Below, piece after piece: positions 7,787 to 16,299 of a DNA stretch of 64,000 nt. Source of the DNA: Streptomyces toyocaensis (GTDB lineage: Bacteria; Actinomycetota; Actinomycetes; Streptomycetales; Streptomycetaceae); contig NZ_JFCB01000018.1 in assembly GCF_000725125.1 (NCBI RefSeq), forward strand, positions 91,584-155,583, in the 5' to 3' direction. Each line of letters begins with the position of its first letter. The stretch's first letter is position 1. The position numbers and the translations under genes were made by a program. Below the pieces are notes generated by a model. The model did not search any database and had not been told where the DNA came from. It worked only from the letters and a program-made list of their open reading frames with translations.

Positions 7787-9172
7787 TCAGCCGATGCCGC
7801 GCCACCCCTCGGAGTCCACTCCGCCCGGCACGGGAGCTCCCTCGTCATACGGCCGGCGCGTGAACACGAAGGACCCCAGGTCGAGATGGCTCACCTCCCC
7901 GTCCGGTCGCCGCACGGGCCGCAGGATTTCTCCGGCGTAGTAGCCCTCCAGCCCCACCCAGGTGCCGTCCCCGTTCGAGCGGAAGCGTGAGCGCCGGCCG
8001 TTGCCGGACAGTGGCTCCAGCGAGACGATCCCGTCGGCCGACAGCCGCAGCGCGAAGGCGTACGTCCCCCAGTACCACTCACCCGCCAGTTCCAGTACCG
8101 CGGGATCGGCCTGCCGCAGCGGCTGCCACGGCTCGGGGACACGTGGTTCCGCCTCGGCGACGATCCGCACCAGATCGGCGGCGACCGAGAACGGCGCGGG
8201 ACCAGAGGTGCAGTTGGCCAGGACCACCGCGCCCACGTCGTCCGCCACGCCCATCGCGACGCAGGCGAGGAAGCCCGGAAGCGAACCGGTGTGACCCCAG
8301 AGAGCACGCCCGTGCTGGTGGCGGAGCTCCATGCCCAGGCCGTACGTATAGCCGTCGGCGACGTCCGCCGCCTCCACCGGTGTCGCCGGCGTCCTCATCT
8401 CCCGCACCGACTCGGCGCTCAGTACTCGCTCGTCCCCCTCGGCCAGGAAGGCCACGAAGCGCGCCAGGTCCCGTGTCGTCGACCACAGTTGGCCGGCGGG
8501 CGCCATCAGCCCGAGATCCTCCAGGGGCTCGGGCAGCATCACATCCGCCCACGGATGCACCGCCCAGCCGCCGGCGTGCGGCGCCTCCGGTCGCGCACTC
8601 GTACGGCGCAGACCCAAGGGCTCGAGCACCTCCCGCCGCAGCACCTCCTCCCACGGGGCACCCCGCAGTTCCTCGACGAGGGCGCCCAGCACCGCGTATC
8701 CGGGGTTCGAGTAGTGGAACCGCCTGCCCCTGGGGTGCAGCAACGGCCGTTCGCCCAGCAGGTCGGCCAAGCCGGGCCGCAGGGTGCCGGGAGTCCGCTC
8801 CCACCAGGGGCCGGGCGTCTCGGCGGCCAGCCCACCGCTGTGCGAGAGCAGCTCGGCAATGGTCGCCTCGCCCACTCCGGTGCCCGGCAGGTGTTTGTCC
8901 AGCGGGTCGGAGAGGTCCAGCGCCCCCTCGTCGCGCAGCCGGAGCACCAGAACGGCGGTGAACGTCTTGGTGATCGAACCGACCCGGTACTGCACGTTCT
9001 CGTCCGGGCCATGGCACGCAGCCGAGGTCCGTGCTCCCGTCCACACGGTCCTGCCGCCCCGCACCACGGCCGCGACGAGCGACGGCGCACGCCCTTCGGC
9101 CTGGGCGACGGCGATGCGGTGCAGCAGGGCGCGCCGCGTCCCGGGCAGCAGTTCTTCCTCAGATGTCGTCAT
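7787..9172 (-). CDS. Serine hydrolase of the beta-lactamase/class C PBP fold
   Basis: 461-residue serine hydrolase. The catalytic SXXK motif is SITK near residue 67, the YXN motif is YSN (in HYSNPGYAVLG), and the third motif is HTG (in WGHTGSLPG) in place of KTG, as in class C beta-lactamases' esterase and peptidase relatives. There is no signal peptide, so it is probably cytoplasmic. The C-terminal 110 residues form a lipocalin-like beta domain seen in many such hydrolases. It may be an esterase or D-aminopeptidase and is unlikely to be a resistance enzyme. It runs convergent to the GNAT gene and is followed upstream by dnaB on the same strand. Confidence 0.85.
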   Translation of the reverse strand: MTTSEEELLPGTRRALLHRIAVAQAEGRAPSLVAAVVRGGRTVWTGARTSAACHGPDENVQYRVGSITKTFTAVLVLRLRDEGALDLSDPLDKHLPGTGVGEATIAELLSHSGGLAAETPGPWWERTPGTLRPGLADLLGERPLLHPRGRRFHYSNPGYAVLGALVEELRGAPWEEVLRREVLEPLGLRRTSARPEAPHAGGWAVHPWADVMLPEPLEDLGLMAPAGQLWSTTRDLARFVAFLAEGDERVLSAESVREMRTPATPVEAADVADGYTYGLGMELRHQHGRALWGHTGSLPGFLACVAMGVADDVGAVVLANCTSGPAPFSVAADLVRIVAEAEPRVPEPWQPLRQADPAVLELAGEWYWGTYAFALRLSADGIVSLEPLSGNGRRSRFRSNGDGTWVGLEGYYAGEILRPVRRPDGEVSHLDLGSFVFTRRPYDEGAPVPGGVDSEGWRGIG

Positions 9173-9220
9173 GCCCTCAGTCCAGCACGCCTGCAGGACG
9201 AGGGACGGTGGTACGGCTGA

Positions 9221-10699
9221 TCAGGTCTGCGCCATGTCCACGAAGCGCGAGTAGTGGCCCTGGAAGGCGACCGTGATCGTCGCCGTCGGACCGTTTCGGT
9301 GCTTCGCCACGATGAGGTCGGCCTCGCCCGCCCGAGGGGACTCCTTCTCGTAGGCGTCCTCGCGGTGCAGCAGGATGACCATGTCGGCGTCCTGCTCGAT
9401 GGATCCGGACTCACGCAGGTCGGAGACCATCGGCTTCTTGTCGGTGCGCTGCTCCGGGCCACGGTTCAGCTGGGAGAGCGCGATGACCGGGATCTCCAGC
9501 TCCTTGGCGAGCAACTTGAGGTTTCGGGACATGTCCGAGACCTCCTGCTGCCGGCTCTCGGCACGCTTGGAACCGCCGGACTGCATCAGCTGGAGGTAGT
9601 CGATGACGACCAGCTTCAGATCGTTGCGCTGCTTCAGACGACGGCACTTGGCGCGGATCTCCATCATCGACAGGTTCGGGGAATCGTCGATGTAGAGCGG
9701 TGCCGCCGAGACGTCCGGCATCCGGCGTGCCAGGCGCGTCCAGTCCTCGTCGGTCATCGTTCCGGAACGCATGTGGTGCAGCGCGACGCGCGCCTCCGCA
9801 GAGAGCAGACGCATCGCGATCTCGTTGCGTCCCATCTCGAGCGAGAAGATGACGCTGGGCAGGTTGTTCTTGATGGACGCCGCCCGCGCGAAGTCCAGGG
9901 CGAGCGTCGACTTGCCCATCGCGGGACGAGCGGCGATGACGATCATCTGTCCCGGGTGGAGACCGTTGGTGAGTGAGTCGAAGTCGGTGAACCCGGTGGG
10001 TACTCCGGTCATCTCGCCGCTACGGGACCCGATCGCCTCGATCTCGTCGAGGGCGCCCTCCATGATGTCGCCGAGCGGCAGATAGTCCTCGCTCGTGCGC
10101 TGTTCGGTGACGGCATAGATCTCCGCCTGCGCACGGTTGACGATCTCGTCCACGTCGTCGTCGGCCGCGTATCCCATCTGGGTGATGCGCGTACCGGCCT
10201 CCACCAGACGGCGCAGCACGGCGCGCTCATGCACGATCTCGGCGTAGTACGCCGCGTTCGCCGCGGTGGGGACCGTCTGGACGAGGGTGTGAAGGTAGGA
10301 GGCCCCGCCGACCTTGTTGATCTCGCCACGCTTGGTCAGCTCCGCGGCGATCGTGATGGGGTCGGCCGGCTCACCCTTGGCGTAGACGTCGAGGATCGCG
10401 GTGTAGACGGTTTCGTGGGCCGGCTTGTAGAAGTCGTGGCCCTTGAGGATCTCGACGACGTCGGCGATGGCGTCCTTGGACAGCAGCATGCCGCCCAGGA
10501 CCGACTGCTCGGCGTCGAGATCCTGGGGCGGCACCCTCTCGAACGCGGAGCCCCCACCGTCCCATCCGCCGCCCTCCGGGCCGCGGTCGTGCTGCTCGTC
10601 GCGGCCCCGGCCGCGGTCCTCACGCCGGCGGGAGGCGGGCAGACGATCACTGGGACCGCTGTCGGCCCACGGGTCGTCCAAGGGCTCGGAAATGCTCAC
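9221..10699 (-). CDS. dnaB: Replicative DNA helicase DnaB
   Basis: Hexameric 5'-3' helicase that unwinds the replication fork, 492 residues. The GTG start at 10699 is preceded by a strong GGAGGAGG ribosome site. Residues 1-52 are a polar Asp/Arg/Gly-rich extension. The N-terminal DnaB domain follows at about 55-165, then a linker, then the RecA-like ATPase domain. The Walker A is ARPAMGKST at 257-265; the Walker B is LVVIDYLQLM, and the Gln/Arg motifs are SQLNRGPEQR. No intein is present. Upstream of it lies an unusual cluster of DnaA-box-like sequences. Loading probably depends on DnaA and on the DciA-type protein encoded at 50976. Confidence 0.98.
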   Translation of the reverse strand: MSISEPLDDPWADSGPSDRLPASRRREDRGRGRDEQHDRGPEGGGWDGGGSAFERVPPQDLDAEQSVLGGMLLSKDAIADVVEILKGHDFYKPAHETVYTAILDVYAKGEPADPITIAAELTKRGEINKVGGASYLHTLVQTVPTAANAAYYAEIVHERAVLRRLVEAGTRITQMGYAADDDVDEIVNRAQAEIYAVTEQRTSEDYLPLGDIMEGALDEIEAIGSRSGEMTGVPTGFTDFDSLTNGLHPGQMIVIAARPAMGKSTLALDFARAASIKNNLPSVIFSLEMGRNEIAMRLLSAEARVALHHMRSGTMTDEDWTRLARRMPDVSAAPLYIDDSPNLSMMEIRAKCRRLKQRNDLKLVVIDYLQLMQSGGSKRAESRQQEVSDMSRNLKLLAKELEIPVIALSQLNRGPEQRTDKKPMVSDLRESGSIEQDADMVILLHREDAYEKESPRAGEADLIVAKHRNGPTATITVAFQGHYSRFVDMAQT

Positions 10700-11158
10700 C
10701 GAGCCACCTCCTCCCGTCCGCCGAGCGGACCTCGCCGTGCCTCTCTGTTCTACGGCACGGCACTGACAAATAAGAGGCCCAACTCCGTTTGTCGCGCGCC
10801 GGATTTGTGGCTTTTCTGAAACCGGCGGACGGAGCGGGCGCCGGACCACCGTAGGCCCGTCGGCAGCGTCAGCCAATCTGGTTATCCACAGGCCATGTGG
10901 ACGACGGGCCCAATGCTGTGGAGAACTCCGGGAAACCTGTGCACGAGACGGTGGACAGCCCTGTGAACAAGCCCGGAACTCACCTAGGGCGGCGCTCCTG
11001 ACCTGCATGTTTACCATCCACCGGCTGTGCAGAAGAAAAACTTTCCCGGTCGGATCAAGATCGCTTCATGCGGTGTACGCAAGCCCACACCCTGCGCCAC
11101 TAAGTAAGGGCCAGTCATGCTTTGCACTTCTTACCTGTGGACGATTAGATTGGTGCAC
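10700..11158. promoter_or_regulatory. dnaB/MATE divergent intergenic region with DnaA-box-like cluster
   Basis: This 459-base gap separates dnaB from the divergent MATE gene. It holds several DnaA-box-like nonamers: TTATCCACA (10882-10890, the E. coli consensus), TGTGGACGA (10896-10904), TGTGGAGAA (10917-10925) and GGTGGACAG (10950-10958); each differs by one base from a box in one orientation except the last, which differs by two. Streptomyces DnaA prefers TTGTCCACA. The cluster covers 77 bases. No gene is seen here. Confidence 0.6.
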
Positions 11159-12496
11159 ATGACACAGGCCCCCGCGCGCCGCGGAGCAACTCGACGGCAG
11201 CACGACCGAGAGATCGTCATGCTGGCGGTTCCGGCCTTCGGCGCCCTCGTCGCCGAGCCGCTGTTCGTCATGGCGGACAGCGCCATCGTCGGCCATCTCG
11301 GAACCGCACAACTCGCCGGGCTCGGCGTCGCGTCGGCTCTCCTGATGACCGCCGTCAGCGTCTTCGTCTTCCTGGCCTACGCAACCACGGCCGCCGTCGC
11401 CCGACGTGTGGGAGCAGGGGACCTCCCGTCGGCCATCCGCCAAGGCATGGACGGTATCTGGCTGGCGCTGCTCCTCGGTGCTGTCGTCCTGGCCGTCGTC
11501 CTGCCCACAGCACCCGCCCTCGTGAACATCTTCGGTGCCTCCGACACTGCGGCCCCCTACGCGACGACGTATCTCCGGATCTCCACGCTCGGCATACCGG
11601 CCATGCTCGTGGTGCTCGCCGCGACCGGTGTCCTGCGCGGACTCCAGAACACCAAGACACCTCTCTACGTGGCGATCGCCGGCTTCGTCGCCAACGCCGT
11701 ACTCAATGTCGCCCTGGTCTATGGCGCCGACCTGGGTATCGCGGGCTCCGCCTGGGGCACCGTCATCGCGCAATGGGGCATGGCCGCGGTCTACCTCACC
11801 GTGGTGCTCCGCGGAGCACGCAGGCACGGGGCATCCCTGCGCCCGGACGCCGCCGGCATCAGGGCCTCGGCTCAGGCAGGTGTCCCGCTGCTGGTGCGCA
11901 CCCTCTCTCTTCGCGCCATCCTGATGATCGCGACGGCCGTCGCCGCCCGCCTGGGCGACTCCGACATCGCGGCGCACCAGATCATCCTTTCCCTGTGGAG
12001 CCTGCTGGCGTTCGCATTGGACGCCATCGCCATCGCCGGGCAGGCCATCATCGGGCGCTATCTCGGGGCCGGCGACGCCCTGGGGGCCCGCCAGGCATGC
12101 CGTCGTATGGTCGAGTGGGGTATCGCGGTCGGTGTTGTCCTCGGCGTCCTGGTGATACTCGCCCGGCCGGTCTTCCTGCCCCTGTTCACCAGCGACGCCA
12201 CGGTCACGGACGCGGCGCTGCCCGCACTGGTACTCGTGGCACTGTCACAACCGATCTGCGGCATCGTCTTCGTCCTGGACGGCGTGCTGATGGGCGCGGG
12301 AGACGGACCGTATCTGGCCTGGGCGATGCTGCTGACCCTTGCGGTGTTCACTCCGGCCGCCCTCCTGGTCCCCGCATTCGACGGCGGGCTCACCGCCCTG
12401 TGGGCCACGATGACCCTGATGATGACCGTACGCATGCTGACCCTGTGGGTGCGTACCCGTTCGGGCCGCTGGATCGTCACGGGCGCGGCACGCTGA
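11159..12496 (+). CDS. MATE-family efflux transporter (DinF/NorM-like)
   Basis: Multidrug and toxin extrusion type exporter of 445 residues, with about twelve hydrophobic helices, close to the family's usual 440-460. The ATG at 11159 is chosen over the upstream ATG at 11117 because the family begins with a short basic tail (TQAPARRGATRRQHDREI) before the first helix. A conserved MATE N-terminal signature is seen in PAFGALVAEPLFVMADSAIV. It would export cationic drugs or metabolites by proton or sodium antiport across the cytoplasmic membrane. It ends in a parS site and hairpin, convergent with rplI. In streptomycetes a MATE gene at this position between dnaB and rplI is the normal order. Confidence 0.93.
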   Translation: MTQAPARRGATRRQHDREIVMLAVPAFGALVAEPLFVMADSAIVGHLGTAQLAGLGVASALLMTAVSVFVFLAYATTAAVARRVGAGDLPSAIRQGMDGIWLALLLGAVVLAVVLPTAPALVNIFGASDTAAPYATTYLRISTLGIPAMLVVLAATGVLRGLQNTKTPLYVAIAGFVANAVLNVALVYGADLGIAGSAWGTVIAQWGMAAVYLTVVLRGARRHGASLRPDAAGIRASAQAGVPLLVRTLSLRAILMIATAVAARLGDSDIAAHQIILSLWSLLAFALDAIAIAGQAIIGRYLGAGDALGARQACRRMVEWGIAVGVVLGVLVILARPVFLPLFTSDATVTDAALPALVLVALSQPICGIVFVLDGVLMGAGDGPYLAWAMLLTLAVFTPAALLVPAFDGGLTALWATMTLMMTVRMLTLWVRTRSGRWIVTGAAR

Positions 12497-12498
12497 CT

Positions 12499-12512
12499 GT
12501 TTCACGTGAAAC
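12499..12512. other. parS site (perfect)
   Basis: GTTTCACGTGAAAC, exact match to the ParB-binding consensus. It begins three bases after the MATE stop codon, beside the bidirectional terminator that separates it from rplI. Confidence 0.93.
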
Positions 12513-12517
12513 ACGGC

Positions 12518-12553
12518 CATGGGGGCCGCATCCCGAAGGATGCGGCCCCCATG
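12518..12553. terminator. Bidirectional hairpin terminator between MATE and rplI
   Basis: Perfect 16-bp stem (arms 12518-12533 and 12538-12553) with a CGAA loop, between the convergent MATE gene and rplI. It is symmetrical, so it can end transcripts from both sides. Confidence 0.85.
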
Positions 12554-12577
12554 CTCACTGCTTCAGCGAGTCGGCAT

Positions 12578-13024
12578 TCAGCCGGCGACGACCTCGATGT
12601 TGACCTTGGCGGCAACCTCGGGGTGCAGACGCACGGACGTCTCGTGGGCGCCCAGCGTCTTGATCGGCGTACCCAGCTCGATACGGCGCTTGTCGACCTC
12701 GGGACCACCGGCGGCCTTGATCGCGGAAGCGATGTCGGCCGGGGTGACGGAACCGAAGAGACGACCGGCGTCGCCGGAGCGGACGGCCAGGCGGACCTTG
12801 ACGCCCTCGAGCTGAGCCTTCACCTGGTTGGCCTGCTCGATGGTCTGGATCTCGTGGATCTTGCGAGCACGACGGATCTGCTCGACGTCCTTCTCGCCAC
12901 CCTTGGTCCAGCGGATCGCGAGCTTCCGCGGAACCAGGTAGTTGCGAGCGTAACCGTCCTTGACGTCGACGACGTCGCCCGCGGCACCGAGACCGGAGAC
13001 CTCGTGGGTGAGGATGATCTTCAT
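12578..13024 (-). CDS. rplI: 50S ribosomal protein L9
   Basis: Ribosomal protein L9, 148 residues, normal length. The N-terminal domain binds 23S rRNA (MKIILTHEVSGLGAAGDVVDVKDGYARNYLVP pattern, seen as the start MKIILTHEVSGLGAAGDVVD), a long connecting helix follows, and the C-terminal domain ends at VNIEVVAG. It is the last gene of the rpsF-ssb-rpsR-rplI operon on the minus strand, 18 bases after rpsR, and is followed by the terminator at 12518. Confidence 0.98.
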   Translation of the reverse strand: MKIILTHEVSGLGAAGDVVDVKDGYARNYLVPRKLAIRWTKGGEKDVEQIRRARKIHEIQTIEQANQVKAQLEGVKVRLAVRSGDAGRLFGSVTPADIASAIKAAGGPEVDKRRIELGTPIKTLGAHETSVRLHPEVAAKVNIEVVAG

Positions 13025-13042
13025 GAGTCGGTCACCCTTCCC

Positions 13043-13279
13043 TTATCGCGCGGTGGAGGTGTAGGGCAGCAGCGCCATCTCACGGCTGTTCTTGACGGCC
13101 GTGGCGACGTCACGCTGGTGCTGCGTGCAGTTGCCGGTCACGCGGCGGGCACGGATCTTGCCGCGGTCGGAAATGAACTTCCGCAGCATGTTCGTGTCCT
13201 TGTAGTCCACGTACGTGACCTTGTCCTTGCAGAATGCGCAGACCTTCTTCTTAGGCTTGCGCACAGGCGGCTTCGCCAT
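13043..13279 (-). CDS. rpsR: 30S ribosomal protein S18 (C+ form)
   Basis: Ribosomal protein S18, 78 residues. It binds S6 and the central domain of 16S rRNA. Cys14 and Cys17 form a CXXC pair (KKKVCAFCKDK), and Cys51 with His54 (GNCTQHQ) complete a likely zinc ribbon, so this is the zinc-containing (C+) form. Streptomycetes usually also hold a Cys-free copy under Zur control elsewhere. It lies between ssb and rplI in the S6 operon. Confidence 0.97.
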   Translation of the reverse strand: MAKPPVRKPKKKVCAFCKDKVTYVDYKDTNMLRKFISDRGKIRARRVTGNCTQHQRDVATAVKNSREMALLPYTSTAR

Positions 13280-13321
13280 GGTGTTTCTCCTGTGTGATCA
13301 AGAAGTGTGGGTACGGCCCGC

Positions 13322-13909
13322 CTAGAAGGGGGGCTCGTCCGAGTAGCCGCCGCCGCTGCTGCCGCCGGAGCCACCGCCCCAGCCACCGCCGCCGCCCTGC
13401 TGGCCACCAGCGGGAGCGCCGGTCGCCCACGGGTCGTCGGCGGGAGCGCCGCCGCCCTGCTGGCCGCCGCCGGGACCGCCGCCCCAGCCGCCGCCGCCCT
13501 GGCCGCCGCCGCCACCGCCGCCGTAGCCACCCTGACCACCGCGGCCGGTGGTCTTGGTGACCTTGGCCGTGGCGTTGCGCAGGCTGGCGCCGACTTCCTC
13601 GACGTCCAGTTCGTAGACCGTGCGCTTGACGCCCTCACGGTCCTCGTAGGACCGCTGCTTCAGCCGGCCCTGCACGATGACGCGCATGCCTCGCTGGAGC
13701 GACTCGGCGACGTTCTCCGCCGCCTGGCGCCAGACCGAGCAGGTCAGGAACAGGCTCTCGCCGTCCTTCCACTCGTTCGTCTGGCGGTCGAAGGTGCGGG
13801 GGGTCGACGCGACACGGAACTTCGCGACGGCCGCACCGGACGGGGTGAAGCGCAGCTCGGGGTCATCGACAAGATTGCCGACGACCGTGATGACGGTCTC
13901 GCCTGCCAT
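13322..13909 (-). CDS. ssb: Single-stranded DNA-binding protein
   Basis: SSB of 195 residues that covers single-stranded DNA during replication and repair. The OB-fold is residues 1-110 (GETVITVVGNLVDDPELRF, then WRQAAENVAESLQRGMRVIV). A long Gly/Gln/Trp-rich linker follows at about 120-185, and the conserved acidic tip DEPPF ends the protein; this tip recruits partner proteins. The linker is written in repetitive GGC/CAG-type codons. It sits inside the S6-S18-L9 operon, the normal place in Actinobacteria, 77 bases from rpsF and 42 from rpsR. Confidence 0.97.
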   Translation of the reverse strand: MAGETVITVVGNLVDDPELRFTPSGAAVAKFRVASTPRTFDRQTNEWKDGESLFLTCSVWRQAAENVAESLQRGMRVIVQGRLKQRSYEDREGVKRTVYELDVEEVGASLRNATAKVTKTTGRGGQGGYGGGGGGGQGGGGWGGGPGGGQQGGGAPADDPWATGAPAGGQQGGGGGWGGGSGGSSGGGYSDEPPF

Positions 13910-13986
13910 GGGGGAACCTCTCGGCGGGTTTGCTGCTGGCTGCTGGTGCTGCTACTCGAATCCCGAGATCAGCTGAGCGGAAGAGC

Positions 13987-14277
13987 TCAGTGGGTCTCGG
14001 GGCGGAGGACCTTGGTCCGGAGGACCGACTCGTTCAGGTTCATCTGGCGGTCGAGCTCCTTGACGACCGCAGGCTCGGCCTGCAGGTCGATGACCGAGTA
14101 GATGCCCTCGGGCTTCTTCTTGATCTCGTACGAGAGACGACGACGGCCCCAGGTGTCGACCTTCTCGACCTTTCCGCCGCCGTCACGGACGACAGAGAGG
14201 AAGTTCTCGATCAGCGGGGAGACAGCGCGCTCCTCGAGATCGGGGTCGAGGATGACCATCACCTCGTAGTGACGCAT
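13987..14277 (-). CDS. rpsF: 30S ribosomal protein S6
   Basis: Ribosomal protein S6, 96 residues. It binds S18 and the central domain of 16S rRNA. It begins MRHYEVMVILDPDLEER; the ATG at 14277 is preceded by AAGGAGGTGG, a strong ribosome site, which rules out the longer reading from 14349. It is the first gene of the rpsF-ssb-rpsR-rplI operon. The leader holds a small hairpin (14306-14324) that could be an S6:S18 autoregulation element. Confidence 0.97.
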   Translation of the reverse strand: MRHYEVMVILDPDLEERAVSPLIENFLSVVRDGGGKVEKVDTWGRRRLSYEIKKKPEGIYSVIDLQAEPAVVKELDRQMNLNESVLRTKVLRPETH

Positions 14278-14305
14278 GTGGAACCCACCTCCTTTGGACT
14301 CAGCG

Positions 14306-14382
14306 GCCACGGTCGTTCCGTGGCAGGAGGGTCGTGATGCGTTGCGCAACGATGCCTGTCAGTAAAACAGCCGCCACTGACA
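14306..14382 (-). promoter_or_regulatory. rpsF leader: hairpin and inverted repeat
   Basis: Two structures lie upstream of rpsF. A hairpin with arms GCCACGG (14306-14312) and CCGTGGC (14318-14324) ends about 29 bases before the rpsF start, close to the ribosome site. Further up, TGTCAGT (14357-14363) and ACTGACA (14376-14382) form a perfect inverted repeat across a 12-base spacer. The hairpin is a candidate for the S6:S18 leader element known in other bacteria; the second repeat may be an operator. The rest of the 317 bases between rpsF and the next gene holds no gene. Confidence 0.5.
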
Positions 14383-14538
14383 ATCGAGGTCGGGCGGCGG
14401 TTTCCCAGACCGGCCGGGACGGGCCGCGGCCCTGCCCTGCTCCTGCCTGGCTCTGTCCGGACAGACACCGGTGCAGACGCTACAGAGTACCCGCACAGCG
14501 GCTCCCGGTTGAAATCAGGCCGTGAGACCCCCCAATCT

Positions 14539-14557
14539 GTACACATCGGGTGTGTAC
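14539..14557. promoter_or_regulatory. Inverted repeat and -10-like box before the small membrane protein gene
   Basis: GTACACA and TGTGTAC form a perfect 7-bp inverted repeat with a 5-base spacer (14539-14557). A TACGAT -10-like hexamer follows at 14563-14568, so the repeat covers where a -35 element would be. It could be an operator for the gene starting at 14595. No regulator is named by the context. Confidence 0.45.
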
Positions 14558-14594
14558 GGCGCTACGATCCGCCGCTTTTCGCAGGAGGTGCCCC

Positions 14595-14906
14595 ATGGCA
14601 CAGGCATTGCGACCCAACACCGCCGGAGGCCTTTTCGCCACGGACGGCAAGCCCCACCCCCTCCAGGACACCCTGCTCGCGGTGACCCTGGTGCTGGGCG
14701 TCACGTCCTTCATCACGGCGATGTTCCACCATCTGCACCTGCTCAGCTCCTGGACCGGCCTGGTGGGAATCCTCACCGGCGCGTACGGCCAGTGGATCTC
14801 GGTGACGACCCGCGAGCGCTTCGGTCTCATCCTGGGCCTCGGTGCCTCGGCGGTCGGCTTCTTCCTGGGCATGGCGCACGGTGGCCTCTTCGGCGGGATC
14901 GGCTGA
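14595..14906 (+). CDS. Small conserved membrane protein, three hydrophobic helices
   Basis: Hypothetical membrane protein of 103 residues. Hydrophobic helices lie at about 27-46, 55-73 and 80-100. The ATG at 14595 follows GCAGGAGGTG, an ideal ribosome site, so upstream readings are rejected. In streptomycetes a gene of this kind stands between the S6 operon and the FemX gene; I do not recognise a function. Its product may be a small inner-membrane partner of envelope enzymes, but nothing in the sequence proves it. Confidence 0.85.
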   Translation: MAQALRPNTAGGLFATDGKPHPLQDTLLAVTLVLGVTSFITAMFHHLHLLSSWTGLVGILTGAYGQWISVTTRERFGLILGLGASAVGFFLGMAHGGLFGGIG

Positions 14907-15076
14907 CCGACCTCAGGCACCACCCGTTCCGAACATCGTCCAGCGCCCCGGCCGACGGCAGGCCGGGGCGAAGGCCCCCTGTGCCCAACCGGGGCGCACT
15001 CAAGGCGCAGTAGGCTTCGCGCGAGAGCCGGAGCCCCTGACCCCATGGGGACACACCAGCCCGAGGAGCGCCCCGA

Positions 15077-16198
15077 ATGAGCCTGACCCTGAGGACCATC
15101 AGTCGAGAGCAGCATCTGGCCTACATCCAGAGCCTGCCGTCGGCGAGCCACATGCAGGTCCCGGCCTGGGCTGATGTCAAGGCGGAATGGCGCTCGGAGA
15201 ACCTCGGCTGGTTCGACGACCGGACCGGTGAGCTGGTCGGTGCGGGTCTGGTCCTCTACCGGCAGCTGCCCAAGATCAAGCGGTACCTCGCCTATCTGCC
15301 CGAGGGCCCGGTCATCAACTGGTTCGCCCCGAACCTTCAGGAATGGATCGAGCCCATGCTCGCGCACCTGAAGCAGCAGGGGGCCTTCTCCGTGAAGATG
15401 GGTCCGCCGGTGATCATCCGGCGCTGGGAGGCCTCGACCATCAAGAAGGGCATCCAGGACCAGGACGTGAAGCGTCTGCGCGACTTGGAGGCCGACTTCA
15501 TCGAGCCCCGCGCCTTCGAGGTCGCCGACAAGCTGCGCCGCATGGGCTGGCAGCAGGGCGAGGACGGTGGCGCCGGCTTCGGTGACGTCCAGCCCCGCTA
15601 TGTCTACCAGGTGCCGCTGGCGAACCGCTCGCTGGAAGAGGTCCACAAGAACTTCAACCAGCTGTGGCGCCGCAACATCAAGAAGGCGGAGAAGGCCGGG
15701 GTCGAGGTCGTCCAGGGTGGTTACGACGACCTGACCGAGTGGCAGCGGCTCTACGAGATCACGGCTGTGCGCGACCACTTCCGGCCGCGCCCGCTGTCGT
15801 ACTTCCAGCGCATGTGGACGGCCCTCAACACCGAGGACCCCAACCGCATGCGGCTGTACTTCGCCCGGCACAACGGCGTGAACCTGTCCGCGGCGACGAT
15901 GCTGATCGTCGGCGGGCACGTCTGGTACTCCTACGGCGCCTCCGACAACATCGGCCGCGAGGTCCGGCCCTCGAACGCGATGCAGTGGCGGATGCTGCGC
16001 GACGCCTACGCGCTCGGTGCCACCGTCTACGACCTGCGCGGCATCTCCGACTCGCTGGACGAGACCGACCACCTCTTCGGTCTGATCCAGTTCAAGGTGG
16101 GCACCGGCGGCCAGGCCGCCGAGTACCTCGGCGAGTGGGACTTCCCGCTGAACAAGCTGCTCCACAAGGCGCTCGACATCTACATGTCGCGCCGCTGA
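15077..16198 (+). CDS. femX: FemX-type peptidoglycan bridge aminoacyltransferase
   Basis: Enzyme of the Fem/MurM family, 373 residues. It transfers an amino acid (in Streptomyces the glycine of the LL-Dap bridge) from aminoacyl-tRNA to the peptidoglycan precursor lipid II. Two GNAT-like domains are linked, and the second contains VNLSAATMLIVGGHVWYSYG and YDLRGISDSLDETDHL. It lacks the long coiled-coil arm of staphylococcal FemA/B. It is cytoplasmic, acting at the membrane surface. The next gene, an alanine racemase-like protein, starts 101 bases later and may share a role in supplying the peptide part of the wall. Confidence 0.9.
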   Translation: MSLTLRTISREQHLAYIQSLPSASHMQVPAWADVKAEWRSENLGWFDDRTGELVGAGLVLYRQLPKIKRYLAYLPEGPVINWFAPNLQEWIEPMLAHLKQQGAFSVKMGPPVIIRRWEASTIKKGIQDQDVKRLRDLEADFIEPRAFEVADKLRRMGWQQGEDGGAGFGDVQPRYVYQVPLANRSLEEVHKNFNQLWRRNIKKAEKAGVEVVQGGYDDLTEWQRLYEITAVRDHFRPRPLSYFQRMWTALNTEDPNRMRLYFARHNGVNLSAATMLIVGGHVWYSYGASDNIGREVRPSNAMQWRMLRDAYALGATVYDLRGISDSLDETDHLFGLIQFKVGTGGQAAEYLGEWDFPLNKLLHKALDIYMSRR

Positions 16199-16299
16199 CC
16201 CGCACTTCGTCACGGTCTTCGTCTTCGTAGCCCCGAGGGCTTCGTTGGCTCCCATACCTTTGATACACCGCAGCCACGAGAAAGGTTCCAGGTCCGGCC

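Noticed and set aside
13322..13560. Repetitive DNA that might look like a tandem repeat
   Set aside because: It codes for the Gly/Gln-rich linker of SSB, so no separate repeat feature is claimed.
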